Shown: positions 43,877-55,046, counted from the first letter of the stretch. The stretch is DNA of 64,000 nt from Siderastrea radians (GCA_964017195.1 OZ024897.1:3143409-3207408); one strand, 5' to 3'. The notes: a model not told the origin generated them from the sequence alone. Made by a program: numbers and translations.

Positions 43877-45684
43877 AACAACAGCAACAACAACAACAAC
43901 AATAAGAAAGAGAGAGAGGACCGCCGGTTTCCGTGAGGGGCGTTTAAAAGATTATCATTGTATGTAAAAGCACTACCACCCCCCCTTCCCCCCCCCCCAC
44001 CACACACACACACACAATAGGAATAGGTCTAACTTTTTTAAAGTTTGTTGTGAGAAATGTGTTTCAGCCAGTCTCCTACAGTCTTGAATATTATCACCCT
44101 GCTGAGGTTTCCCTTAACTTCAAAGGAGTTATGTATATACATGATGGGAAAAACCACTCGAATTACGTCTTAGTAATTAAAAATTAATGGAGACACCTTT
44201 GCTTTCTTGGCTTCCTTGTAACAGGTACTTGTCCATGCCGTAAAAGTCTTACAAGATTTCATGAGTACTGGAAGTGTAGTAATCAGCACATGATCTGTCG
44301 TAATTGTTTCATGGACCGCGTCCTTGAGGAGTTACACGGCGATGTTGACATCAACAAGATGAAGTGTACACCTTGTGCTAAAACTCTTGAGCGCATTCAG
44401 CCTGTTCAATTTAAGGAGCACGTCTTTATTTACGTTGACGATTCTAACATGTGGATTGAAGGGAAGAAGCTAGCGGCCAAACAGTTAAACTTAAAATGTG
44501 TAGAGGATCCAAGATTGCGCTTGGACATTGGAAAAGTTGCCGACGTTGTTGCAAATGGAAGAGAAGTTGGTTGGGGTATCCTTTACGGTTCGGAACCTCC
44601 ACCGATAGACACTGTTTGGAACAAAATAAGGGAGCATGGTTGGAAAGTTTTCACAAGCAAAAGAAGCAGGTTCACCAACAAAGAAAAACGGGTTGACCAC
44701 CAGATGGTAGCTGATATAACTGCACTCGTTTCTGATAGGAGTGTCGCAAAGGGAAAAATAGCCATTGTTAGTGGGGATGCTGATATCATACCTGCAATAG
44801 AAGAGGGTTTGAGTAAAAGTTGGTCCTTTGAAATCTGGATGTGGGACAGTGGCATCTCGAGTGCACTTAAACACCTTGCAGGAGAGAATCCCGAATCATT
44901 AAAAATTTTGCCTCTGGATACGTACTTAAAAAATATCTCTTTCACCAATTTTAAGTTTACTGAAAAGCAAATTACTTCAAGTCTGAACGCACGATCTGCT
45001 GTCATCAAGAAAGCGAACTTTACTCCAGACGAAGCATGGCAGGAGAACCTCAGTAAAAAGTTGTGTTGGCCTTTCCAGTTCTGCTGGATAGGACCCGAAC
45101 GCCAGGGTAATCTATTAGATTACGAAGACATTCTTCTCATATTTGCCAGTGGAGTAAAGCCCAAAGATGACAAAGACTTCAGACACCATTTTGTAAAGAT
45201 CTTTCAAGATCTGCGAGAGGAATACCCAGATAAGGTCGTCAATTATTCGGCATATCGCAAGGAATTTGATAAAAAAGAAGAGATTTGCCTCACTAACAGA
45301 TATGGGGCACTAAAAAAATTCGATGAAGATCTTCTTCAAGCTGAAGGTGGCGTAGAAGGCAAGCCAAGTGAAGAAAGCGAACTAGGTGACGATGAAGGAT
45401 TCCAAATTGTTCAAAGAAAAAAGCCCCATAGGAAAAGCCAACAGTACTCAGAACAGTGTGAACACCGCTCTAAATGTAAAAGCGGTTTAAATTGCACGCA
45501 TAGCCACACTGATGCTGAAAAGAAATTTTTCAGACATCCTGGTAAGGAGAGAGAATGTAGTCGAAAGAAAAATTGTAACTATGGCTCAAGATGCTGGTTT
45601 GCACATTCTAATAAAGACAGCTTTTGCTGCGAGTGCCATCAGTGGGGACATTTACAGGACAAGTGCAAGTCGAAATTGTCTTGA
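43052..45684 (+). CDS. RING-like/NYN/CCCH/CCHC protein, exons 43052-43103 and 44225-45684
   Basis: Exon 1 starts at ACCATGG (ideal Kozak), encodes 17 residues and ends CTTG before GTAAGA. Exon 2 begins after TTGTAACAG, and the phases (1 then 2 nt) join to a 503-residue protein. Residues 20-68 form a RING-like Cys/His cluster: CPC, KC-SNQ-H-MI-C-RN-C, KC-TP-C. Residues about 82-230 are a NYN (LabA/PIN-like) nuclease domain with YVDDSN (D89/D90, N92), VDHQMVAD (D175, D181) and SGDAD (D202, D204), so the acidic metal-binding set is intact. Residues 429-445 and 462-478 are CCCH fingers (C-x5-C-x5-C-x3-H). Residues 485-498 are a CCHC knuckle (C-x2-C-x4-H-x4-C). Likely a cytoplasmic RNA-binding endoribonuclease, possibly with ubiquitin-ligase ability. 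Function inferred from domains only. Splice joining is an inference from phase; exon 2 is certain. Confidence 0.85.
43843..43904 (+). repeat. (CAA)n microsatellite in NYN gene intron
   Basis: About 20 CAA units with a few interruptions (ATAACA, CAG). A C-run and CACACA tract follow at about 43978-44018. Confidence 0.95.
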
Positions 45685-47338
45685 AAAAGGAAAAGACCTC
45701 GACATTACCATTACTTTCGATTTCATCGCTTTGTGTAAACTCAGTGTTTTAATTACCGACTGGGTATCATTCCTTGTCTGATTTGTATCCATCCAGTTGT
45801 TAAGCTAATGACACAAGAAAACGGCGAGGACCAAGTTTTTTCACAAATTTATCTGTACACGGACGAGCTAAACGAGCTATCATTGACAAGTTATATTTGC
45901 TCGTGTAGAAGAATAACAAAGAGACTCTCATTGACAAGTTTTTCTTCGCAACTGTAATATGAAATTTTATTATATTCCAGTTCAAGTGGCCTCATTTCAA
46001 CGAATAGCTTTTTGAAATAGAGAGCAATCCATGTTATCCCGTGCCCATGCATGTACACAGCATGGCATTATAGATCGTACATGGTGGGTTCTCGGCTGCA
46101 GACATCGGACAACCAAAATTGCAATGACACAATCATCTTTAGTAGTTACGAGAGGCAGACAGAAAAAATTTTTAATACTCTACCGTTGCATTTTGGATTC
46201 GCTTTTCAGTTGTAAAACAGCTTTAGCTAAGGCAAGGGTCCCGGGGAAAGATTTTGCAGTTTTCCTTGCCAAGCCACAGGCACCCCAAGCTCATGATAAG
46301 CGGATACCCAACGGAAATGATTCTTGCCTGTGGTCTGTGTCTCTGACTATGAGACATGTTTTTCGGGCTAAATTATGTAAAAAGCAATAAAATCGCTTTC
46401 GACATACAAAGTAGCTTACTAATCGGTTTTAGTTCGTCGTCCAGGAGCCATAATCGGGGACCGATTATGGCTCCTGCTTTTTCTTTTATCCGAATTTGAC
46501 TAAAAAGGGAAAAAGGGAGCACATCTTCAATCGACCTCGACCCCGGATTTGAAATTCCGAGAACTTTTGGCTTACAATGCAAAAATGCTTAGGTACGTCC
46601 CTAAAGCATGCAAATTAAGTAAGTGTAGATATTTACTCTTCAAGTATCCCTGAATAATAACAAAGGAAACAAATTTAACAATAAGAATGCAGATAGACGC
46701 CAATTACCATGTAGACCTCGCCTCCAAAATCTAAACCCATTTTCAGACTTCCAGACCAAATAAAAATGGTTAAAATCCACATAGATTTTCAGACCAAAAC
46801 GGCTCGAAAACCCTACCCATTGGGCTCCTGACATAGCTTATACGAGGGAGTACCTCCCGGGCTAAATTTGAGCGTAGCCGTTAACAAACTGTTGTAAATT
46901 ACTACAGCTCTTCTCCTTGTCTAGCAGAAGCAGGCACGGCGGAGAAAACATTATTTATCCGGAAGCTTAAAGTGTGGCTTCTGGTTTTGGATGATACCAG
47001 AAGACAAGTGGTGTGGTATGTTTGCGCATGCTAAATAAATCTTTTAACTCTTGGTTGGACTATAATTAACCGTACGTCAGTAAACCGAACATGGCTGCCA
47101 AAAATCTTCGAATTGCTTCTTTTGCAATAGGCAAAGCAATGGCTCTAATCACCTAAAATACATGTATTTCGAATGAAAATAGACGCTTTCAAAAACAATA
47201 ATCACGGAAAATTTTAGTACCATTTATATTATGTAGAATTCTTATATGTATTTAGAAAGTAAACCTTTCGCGAGGCAGCTGAAGTTTCTCTCAAGTTTTG
47301 AATGTTACTCCTTATTGCTTTGCAAATAATTATACTAA
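45685..47338. other. 3' flank of NYN gene with repeat debris
   Basis: A duplicated ATCATTGACAAGTT/CTCATTGACAAGTT motif lies at about 45880-45935. AATAAA at 46387 is a possible polyA signal. A 119-codon ORF at 46031-46390 has no family resemblance. The short hAT-end palindrome at 46442-46476 lies here too. Confidence 0.4.
46442..46476. mobile_element. 35-bp relic: two hAT ends fused back to back
   Basis: CAGGAGCCATAATCGGGGA is followed at once by CCGATTATGGCTCCTG, the exact two termini of the element at 24655-27038 with the whole interior missing. No target duplication was seen. Confidence 0.7.
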
Positions 47339-47852
47339 GGCCCCGTCCACACGTATTCGTTTTCGTTTAAAAAAGAATCTTTTTCTCTCCATTTTCAAAA
47401 AATTCGCGTCCACACGTAGCGTTTTCGAATCGCTTTCGCCCGTCCACACGAAAACGCTAAAACGATTCGAAAACGCTAATACTGCTGACAGAGCATGCCC
47501 ATGGCGCCATTTTCGTCGTTTCGAGTTTCTGTGTTCATTAGGAACTTAAAAAATTTGCAAGGAAATAGCTTTAAGATGTCTCAGTCAGGACAAAAACTGG
47601 GCAGATCTAAGGGCAAGAGCAAGACTGACTCGTTTGTTTGGCCGGGCAGATGACGAAGTGGAGCTGCTTCTTAAAGTTACAATCGAATAAGACCTCGGTA
47701 AACGTCCGATTGGGAATCATGCCAGACAAAGAACTCCGATATTCTGTAGCACTATCCTTCGCCATTTTTCACCGGATACTTGTGGACGGAAGGCCAACCG
47801 GCAAGGGAAAGGTTGCGCTTTCAAACGAAAACGGATACGTATGGAGGGGGCC
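47339..47852. mobile_element. 514-bp Harbinger-type deletion element with Myb/SANT ORF remnant
   Basis: Left end GGCCCCGTCCACACG-ATTCGTTTTCG and right end CGAAAACGGATACGTATGGAGG followed by GGGCC are inverted. TAA is duplicated at 47336-47338 and 47853-47855. Inside, ATGTCTCAGTCAGGACAA (47577) and, after a frame change, TRLFGRADDEVELLLKVT resemble the start of the Myb/SANT-like accessory protein of Harbinger elements. The rest of both proteins is deleted. Confidence 0.75.
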
Positions 47853-47881
47853 TAAAAGGCGCGCGAGGAGACGGTACAAGG

Positions 47882-47904
47882 TGTTGTTGTTGTTGTTGTT
47901 GTTT
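47882..47904 (+). repeat. (GTT)n microsatellite
   Basis: About seven GTT units just right of the Harbinger-type element. Confidence 0.9.
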
Positions 47905-48497
47905 TCTTTCGTCGTTTAAGGTTGCACGCGAAGGAAACAAAAACGCTGTCGTGCTAATCAAGCATGAAATCAACAACCACCTTTTAACAGTCATTACTGG
48001 AAATCAGATCCTAATTGTCTACCCGTTTTAGAATTGTATCTTTTAGGGGACTCCAAACTTGCCGACAGTACGATTATTCTCAATCTTTTCACAGAGAGGT
48101 GGTATAGGGTAATTTCGTGAGCAGTGAATGGCAGTATTTATTTGCCTTGAAATGTCAAATAGCTGTTTTCTTTCTGGTGGAATGTGATTTACTAAGTAGC
48201 CGTGAGCCGTGATTTGCCACGATTATTGCCCGTGAAGGGAGAACCATGTGTTTGTATTATCGTCGTGAATTTTGTAGCCATTACGCAAAATGTCCTGAAA
48301 TGTCCAAAAAGGGATGTACGTGAAATAACTGTTTTATTTTCAGCGAAACGTGATCTGTACCCCGTATACTAGCCTGAGTATAAGCCGACCACCTCCCCCA
48401 GCCCCCCGTAAAAAATAAGAGGCTAAACGAGAAGTCCCTGGGCACTAGTTCAGAATTTGAGCCGCTTGTTGGCAAGCGTGGTCAGCGGAAATACAAA
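47905..48497. other. upstream region of mevalonate kinase
   Basis: Expected to contain the promoter and 5' UTR. No TATA box or classical sterol-response element could be identified with confidence. Confidence 0.3.
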
Positions 48498-48554
48498 ATG
48501 GCGGCCATCTGTATACTTCTTGTACTACGTGTTTTCTCGTTCTTCTTCGGTTAA
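48498..48554 (+). promoter_or_regulatory. upstream ORF abutting the mevalonate kinase start codon
   Basis: AAAATGGCGG opens an 18-codon frame (MAAICILLVLRVFSFFFG) whose TAA at 48552-48554 is followed immediately by the main ATG at 48555, in the same frame. The start context has A at -3 and G at +4. Such a uORF would require reinitiation or leaky scanning to express the kinase. Whether the transcript includes it depends on an unknown start site. Confidence 0.45.
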
Positions 48555-48917
48555 ATGGCAGAAAGGATGGATTTTCGTTCCATTACGGTAACTGCACCAG
48601 GAAAGATTATCCTTCACGGAGAACATGCAGTCGTTTACGGGAAGGTATGAAAACGTGCAGAACATAAAAGAAGAGTTTTTCTCAGCTTTCGCGGATTCGC
48701 GCTCTGTATTTGAGGTTAACGATTTTTCATTTATTTTGGCTCTGTTTAAACCTTGCTATTGCATTTAAGTGTCAGTTAATTATCTCAAATAGAAAGCTGT
48801 TGCAACCGCCATTGGAATCACAAACAGATGACGTTGTTATGCTCAATCTGCTGGACTTCAACACCTCTTGTAAATGGAAACCAGATGAGTTACAAAGAGA
48901 CATCATAACACTTCTTG
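48555..48917 (+). CDS. MVK: mevalonate kinase, exons 1 and 2 (partial gene)
   Basis: Exon 1 (48555-48644) encodes 30 residues and contains TAPGKIILHGEHAVVYGK, the diagnostic N-terminal GHMP-kinase segment of mevalonate kinase, and ends in phase 0 before GTATGA. A second exon ending at 48917 before GTTAGT encodes SNRKLLQPPLESQTDDVVML and then LLDFNTSCKWKPDELQRDI. This fits the next block of the family (strand L-LPD--, W---EL). Its acceptor is uncertain: AG at 48758 or 48766 are candidates. Mevalonate kinase phosphorylates mevalonate with ATP in isoprenoid and sterol synthesis. The catalytic glycine-rich loop and C-terminal exons were not found before 64000. They may lie beyond the window, past the retrotransposon block, or the gene may be a truncated duplicate. 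Confidence 0.75.
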
Positions 48918-49351
48918 GTTAGTTTTCAATATATGTTAGATTAAAGTTAGAACCGGATAATTGCAATAGAAACTGATGGTCGGTGGTACTACTCTAATTT
49001 AGTGGGTATTTGCTTATGTGAGCGGTATGGGTATCTGTCCCAGTGTTAGTACGCTGTAGTTTTTAAATCTCTTTTAGTCTAACATAGGGCATAGGGAATA
49101 GATGTTGACCTTTTTAGCGTGATAAAGGAGTTGCGTGTGTTTCTGCCGTTTTTGTCTGTAGACTGGAAAGATGTTTAATGCCCCACATAAATGATACAAA
49201 AAGGTATTGTTTGGCCTGAAATAGAGATAGAATTTTAAGATCTGGATGACATACAACAACCCAAAATTCCAAAGAGTGCCCTTCTTCTGCTGCTTGTGAA
49301 AGTGTGGTTGTAAAGTAGTTAGAGCATTGGACTTTTGTGTAATGTCTTTAA

Positions 49352-52300
49352 TTAACCGGCCGTCGCCATGATGGCGACCGCCGGTTTATAAATTGGACAC
49401 GGTTTTTCCTGAAAGCAAGTTGGCTTAACATACGAGGAAAGTGCTGTAAAGCTTGTGGTACGGGTACTCAAGAGCGGTACTGTTTTATATAAGACGCATG
49501 CGCATATTAGTCTTCTGAATGTTACCTTCCTATGTTTTTGTCTTTTAATTTACAGTATTTAAGATACGAACGGAGAAGGGTTGTTTAAGTTTGGGGTTTT
49601 TTGTACAGTACAGCCCAAAAATAATGCACGCGCAAGAACTTCTTTTTGCGTCCGCAAGCCGAGAACTTCTTGCGGCTAATTGCAGGATGCCTGCGCTTGA
49701 ATACTGCAAGCCGCAAGAACGTCTTTGCGTTTAGAAGTTAAAACCGCAAGAACTTCTTTGTGGTAAGATATCTGGACCGCAAGTAAGCGCAAGAACGTCT
49801 TTGCGCTAACATCTTAAAAACCCGGAACCCGGAGATGGTAAAAAAGAGACCACTTTGTAGCGCAAGGCACGTTCGAAATTGGCTGCCTTTGTAACTTGCA
49901 ATCAGTTGTTTATTTGGTCCCTTGTAAGTTTTTTTCTTCGGTTTAGAATTTTTTATCCGATAAAGAGTTCACTAGGTTCTGAATTTGACGCTGGTCGCCT
50001 TCTATGTTATTTTTTAACGGCTAGGGAGAAACGAGACGCAAACGAAGCACGCGTATGTTATTGTTTATGTGTCCCGGAGTCCCAGACATGCGGTACGCTT
50101 AGCGGCGCGAAAGATTTCGCTCGATTTATTTCACTTAAATGAGGAACAATGGCAAAGCACAGTCCATCAGTCACATTATTAAAGAACCGACATTCACCTG
50201 TTCAGTGTTGCTGCACTTCCACCAACATATTAAACTCGGACAAATACTTTTAATTAGTTGCGCTCACACGTGTGAGAAATGAACATGGTCACTCAGATGA
50301 GAAGAAATAATACCCGAAGTCTTAATTGGAAAAACACATTATGTTTGTAAAAATAGTTCCACTCATTACGCTGAAGTCGATATCACATTTTAAATCTTCG
50401 AAGTAAACCAAAAAAGTCTGAAGGAAACTAAAACTCCGCGATCTGAAAGAAATTCGGCACGTCAATTCTAACCTGAGTAAACACAAATCTGCCGTATGCA
50501 AATTTGGTATGATTTGCTTGAATGACATTTTGTAACGCAATGCATGAGCAGTTCTCTTAGCCGTCAAGACAGCAAGCCCCAGGCAGCAAGCTGTGTCGAA
50601 AGGCGAATGTGTAGTTGAAATCATATGTCTATGCTATTTCTTCGAGTGTCCCTTTTTTGCTGGGAAATTAAACTGGTAAAGATGCAGGGATTCTTAATGA
50701 CTTCACCCACGAGATGGCATGACCTCCTGCATGTGTAAGTCTTGTCTTGTCTTGCCTGTCAAAGAAGAGTTCGCGCAGTTTGCCACAATTATAGCTTTTG
50801 GATCTTTTTGTTTCTATTTCTTGGATGGAATAAAAAACTGAATTGAGTCAGTTCTGAGTTGAACCCGTATCACTGTATCTGAGACACGCTTAAAAAAATT
50901 GTTCATGTTTTGTCATGTGCCGGAGATCATGTTTACCGGGTGTTTATCTTGCAGTCGGAAAGCTGGCGGATATTCCATTTCGTGATGTGAATTTTCTTCG
51001 ATACTTCGGTTGTTCGAACATTTGCTTCCTTGATTTTTTGATTAGCCTTGTGAACTTTCGCTTGACTTGGCGAATTGTCGCGCCAACACGCCAACACGGC
51101 GAAACATCGCTCGAAAGCTCGGTGATATTTCAAAGAGAATAGAGCGCGAGATTCGCTCTCATTACTTTTGCAATACCTCACACTAACACGAGCACTACAA
51201 GTTTCTTCGGCTGGACCCTCAGTACTTCTTGCGCCTTCTTGCGGCTTGCGGTAACATTAGTAACTTCTTGCGGCTAGATTTTCAACTTCTTGCGTTTCGA
51301 ATGTTCTTGCGGGTAAACTGCAAAAACCTAGCACTTTCACTTCTTGCGCGGGCTTGCGTGTTCTTGCGGCGCAAGAACTTCTTGCGCCACTTCTTGCGCG
51401 TGCATTATTTTTGATAGGATTGAATGCGAAAATAGGATTGAATGCGAAATTGGCTGTGTTGTCTGATCTAGTTAGTGGTTATGGTGAAAATTTTTTTAGC
51501 GCAGGAGTTTTTTTCATTGGGATTGACATTTTGAGGGGTGTAAAAATGTGGGAGTCAGAAGGATTTGTGAATGTCAGGAGCATATCACGCTTCTGTGAAT
51601 GTGATTTGCTTTGAAAGTTGCGTTTTGCGTGAGAGGCAGTTTCCCTTGGCGTTTTATGAGGGGGGGGGGGGTGGTTTGCGAAGTGGACTTTAAGGTTTCT
51701 GATTGGCTAACTTGTATTTCGCAGCGGACAAAAAGGACAGTTGCGTTTTGCCGGCGTGGGCTAGGAAGAGAAGGAATTGGTACTAGTATGATGATGCAAT
51801 CTTAGTTGATTGCACCATCGATATCAGTACATGATAGTTCTTGTGAACGGAGAGAAATGAGTGTTTATTTGAGGCTAGAAGTTGATACGAAGGAATCGTC
51901 ATTAATAAGGAGATTAATTAATAAGGCAGGTGTTACGAGTCTTTTTGCATTGAAAGAACGAAAATATCTGAATATTATCGACGGATTTGTGTGGTTTGCG
52001 TGTGGTGTTCGCTAAAGGCTACGAGCAGTCTCACTTTCCGTTCAGAGATAGATAGTGAAGGAAAAGAAAAACAGGCGAGTGAGCGCGAAATCGATTTCGG
52101 CTCGACAGGCGCGTTAGCTTTCAAAGACGTGGGCGACTTTCGTCCCCGCTCGCTTGTCTACTTTTGCAAGGGGATTACCGGGTTAGCAAACTGGATTTAA
52201 ACATCACGTCATGAGATATGCCTTGACGTGCCCCATACTCTGACGATCTGCTCGAGCTCGTGTTTATCAAGCGTTATATTTTGATTCTACTGCTATGTTC

Positions 52301-52620
52301 ACTGTTTGTATTTAAGGTCTAGGCACAACAGTAAATACTTCGTCGTCTCTGTGTGAGCATTCTCAGTTGTGGACGAATTCATATCGACATTCAACGTTTG
52401 AGTGATTTTGCGTTTTTCAGAACAAATAAAGCGATAAGAAAGATAAGCTGAGTCATCAGAGTTTAAACATTACGTCATCCAGTACCGCTATAGTCAAAAT
52501 ATTGTGTCACACAATCACACTTTTCGTCACGCCGGTTCGTAAAAAAAGAGGATCGCGCTAACATTTGTGAAACCTAGGGGTGGGGAGGGTCAGAATGGCC
52601 GGTTAAAATGCCCAATGGGC
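49352..52620 (+). repeat. repeat family R, copy 2 (with nested insertion)
   Basis: Collinear with copy 1 at 29593-31650. It begins TTAACCGGCCGTCGCCATGA with a perfect hairpin (GTCGCCAT/ATGGCGAC) and ends near GGTCAGAATGGCCGGTTAA at about 52606. It lacks the 555-bp hammerhead insertion (empty site at 52190-52202) but has its own 1.8-kb insertion at 49611-51416. A 17-bp tandem duplication of TAGGATTGAATGCGAAA follows that insertion at about 51416-51450. Confidence 0.8.
49611..51416. mobile_element. 1.8-kb element with dense CTTCTTGCG subterminal repeats
   Basis: Inverted ends are CAAAAATAATGCACGCGCAAG-like: the left CCCAAAAATAATGCACGCGC and the right GCGCGTGCATTATTTTTG. The outer 200 bp on each side hold about 15 copies of CGCAAGAA or its inverse TTCTTGCG, often as CGCAAGAACTTCTTGCG. 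The interior (49850-51180) has no recognised gene. Absent at the same place in repeat R copy 1. The target duplication is unresolved. Confidence 0.8.
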
Positions 52621-52625
52621 TTTCT

Positions 52626-52770
52626 TGTTATTTATGAGTTCATCACATGTAAACTTAGGTCACGTGATCAGACAGTGATAGAATGAGTCTTACATGCAAG
52701 CATGGTTTTGTGTTCTCGTTTAAGTCCATGAAAACACTCCCACACTCAACCGTTCGGTCACGATACCACA
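52626..52770 (+). repeat. putative 5' LTR of the Gypsy element
   Basis: Starts TGTTATTTATGAG and ends CGATACCACA, directly followed at 52771 by TCTGGCGACGAGCATGAA, a primer-binding-site-like sequence. The gag start codon follows 129 bp on. The left end is inferred only from the TG...CA rule, as no second LTR is in the window. Confidence 0.45.
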
Positions 52771-52899
52771 TCTGGCGACGAGCATGAAGCCATCAATCTA
52801 ATATCTACAACAACCCTGGTTTTCATCGAAGAATTCCCTGTCTAAAGTTTTCGTGGAAGCACGTGCTGGTTTGCGACGCGCTCGACTCAGTCAAACCTC

Positions 52900-52972
52900 A
52901 TGGCGGTTTCACTACCAAATTTTCCTTCGTTCGACGTCCATGCAGACGGCAATGCGGGTCCCCTATGGAAAA
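52900..52972 (+). pseudogene. Gypsy gag, N-terminal fragment
   Basis: ATGGCGGTTTCACTACC opens MAVSLPNFPSFDVHADG, a typical gag start, but after 25 codons the frame enters the inserted element. The continuation (WLARLERLFTGMK) resumes at about 55052. Confidence 0.65.
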
Positions 52973-53123
52973 CATAGGCACGCATTGCGTGCTTGACCTA
53001 TGTTGAAATGACAAGTCTTATCCTCGCTTATTTGCAATTTTTAAGACATACTCTGAGGACAAAACAACACGCGATTATTCTTGCAAATACTTCCCCCCTC
53101 CACTATAGCACCTGAGTGCATAA

Positions 53124-53334
53124 AGCCCAGTTCAGACGCCGCACCTCCCATGTGTCGTACCAAGTAGTACGTAGTTTTTTGGCAGTTGTACGGTGTCCAA
53201 ATGAGTTTTTTCGACAGATTTCAATTAGGCAAGCCAAAATCTCAGAGTACGGCAAAGTTTGCCACTTAAATACGACCTAGGAGCGAAAATGTATTTGGTA
53301 CGGCCCATGAGAGGTACGGCGTCTGAACTAGGCC
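53124..53334. mobile_element. 211-bp MITE, TAA target duplication
   Basis: Left CCCAGTTCAGACGCCGCACC and right GGTACGGCGTCTGAACTAGG are inverted ends. TAA is duplicated at 53121-53123 and 53335-53337, pointing to PIF/Harbinger-type mobilisation. Confidence 0.75.
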
Positions 53335-54814
53335 TAAAACAGCTTTTTCGTTTACTCAGCAATACCCTTGGAATGCAAAAAAACATCCCGCTAAAAACCC
53401 AGTTGGACCAAAATTGGAGATAGAGCAACCATCGGGCTAGTAGGCTACAGGCTAAAAAGTCAAACTGACACTAGAACAAAACGACTGCATAAAAACTTCA
53501 AATTAAATTTAAAACTGAAACCTCAGTTAAGGTCAACTAATGATTGTCTGCATATTACTGAAGAATATAAATCCAGCTCACAACAAGATGTGAAAGAAAT
53601 AAGTGTAGTAGATAATTATTTGAGGAGAGGACAGTCATTGCGGTCATGTTAAAATGTAGCCTGCAGACTGTGCAGACTGCAGACCATGCAGACTACGCAG
53701 ACTGGTATTTTGTTTTCTTTAAGTAAACTGTGATTTGTTGTACTTTTTAGGACTTTTCACTTTTTGTCGTGTTAAGATGACATGGCCAGCAGCTGGCCGA
53801 GTTCTCCAAAAAATGCCCCGCTGTAAGGAATTCTCGAACAATTTCGACAGAAAGATTCGCACCTTCTGGGAGTATTTCATATTCCTTTGCCAGACGATTC
53901 AAAAGTACATTTTGGTTTTGCAGTTAACGAAGTTTCCGAGCTTGAGCGTACCGTGAACTCGCTATGTTACCGTATACATTACAGGTTTAGAAACCTACAG
54001 ACACGCTTGAACAAGCTAATCTATGCAAATTGCTATCTTAAACACGTCGCTAAAAAAATTCAAAAACCATATGTTCCCGTATATGATAAAACCAAGAAAG
54101 AAATCATTTCTATGTCGGCTGGAAAATCTGTGGATGTGACTGATATAAATCATGGTCACAACATCGTAAACTAAAACTAAACCGCATTTTGGGAAGAGAA
54201 AACAGGTTTAAAAACCTACTGACACGCTTGAATAAACAAGCTAATTTATGCAAATTGCAATCTTATAAACACGTCGCTATAAATTTCAAATTACCAAACA
54301 AAGCGGTTTCAAAAACCTTGCAAAGTACAGTGAAAATTATCCGTATCAAGCACAGGTACAATCTTTTCAATCAACATCTTGCTAAAAGATACATAACCAA
54401 AACAGCTGTTTCATAACACAAATCATAAAAGAACAAATTAAATTACAGTTTCTCGTCAACAAGTCTATTTTTGGAACGATGTTACATGTAATTGTTTTTG
54501 TCAAGTACTCACGTTCCACCGTTGGCCACGACAAAGTTCAATTTTACCTGCCCTTACAATAGCTTTAGGAAATTACCATCAATTCCACCACACCAAGCCT
54601 TTACTGAAAATATAATATTCGAGAGGTAAAAGTAGAAAAGCACATTTGCGCTGATCGTTTCCGTCTCCATATGTACATTCGACATGGCCGGTAAGCTTAA
54701 CCTTGTCTGACCTTCAGCTTCAGTAAGCGAATTCTAACCAGCTCTTTCATTGGTAGAATGTACTCTTAGCTTAGTAGCCTCAATCTGATTGGTGCCACAT
54801 AGTGCCACATAAAT

Positions 54815-54995
54815 TCCCCCGGGGGGTGTACTCCCATGTGAAAGGTGCATGGATGCACGTCGTCTCGCGTTCTCCGTCTGTTTTAGCATAGCTTTAATTT
54901 AAATTTTCCGACGAGCATTCCCGCCCGTCTCACATGGGATTTCCCCCCCGGATCAAAAATACATACATACATACATACAAACAAACAAACAAACA
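54815..54995. repeat. C/G-run inverted repeat and (ATAC)n(AAAC)n microsatellite
   Basis: CCCCGGGGGGTGTACTCCCATGTGA (left) and TCACATGGGATTTCCCCCCCGG (right) are related inverted ends about 100 bp apart. A compound microsatellite follows at 54959-54995. Confidence 0.7.
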
Positions 54996-55046
54996 TAGAA
55001 AGCGAAAAACTTCACGCTGACTAAGACCCTATGTTTTCAACATAGG

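Larger units (their letters stand above)
52973..55046. mobile_element. 2-kb insertion splitting Gypsy gag
   Basis: TTGACCTATGTTGAAA at 52993-53008 and its inverse TTTCAACATAGGTCAA at 55035-55050 form 16-bp inverted ends. The left junction also carries a hairpin (CATAGGCACGCA/TGCGTG...CCTATG). Interior: a MITE at 53124-53334, a degenerate GCAGACT run at about 53655-53703, and two diverged copies of a segment with CTTGAA-AA-CAAGCTAAT-TATGCAAATTGC at about 53980 and 54203. ORFs of 70-95 codons occur there without recognised domains. Element class unresolved. Confidence 0.6.

Noticed and set aside
44583..45008. Minus-strand 141-codon ORF
   Set aside because: Shadow of the NYN coding exon, which has clear domain motifs on the + strand.
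46031..46390. 119-codon + strand ORF downstream of the NYN gene
   Set aside because: No splice or domain support, odd composition, surrounded by repeat debris.
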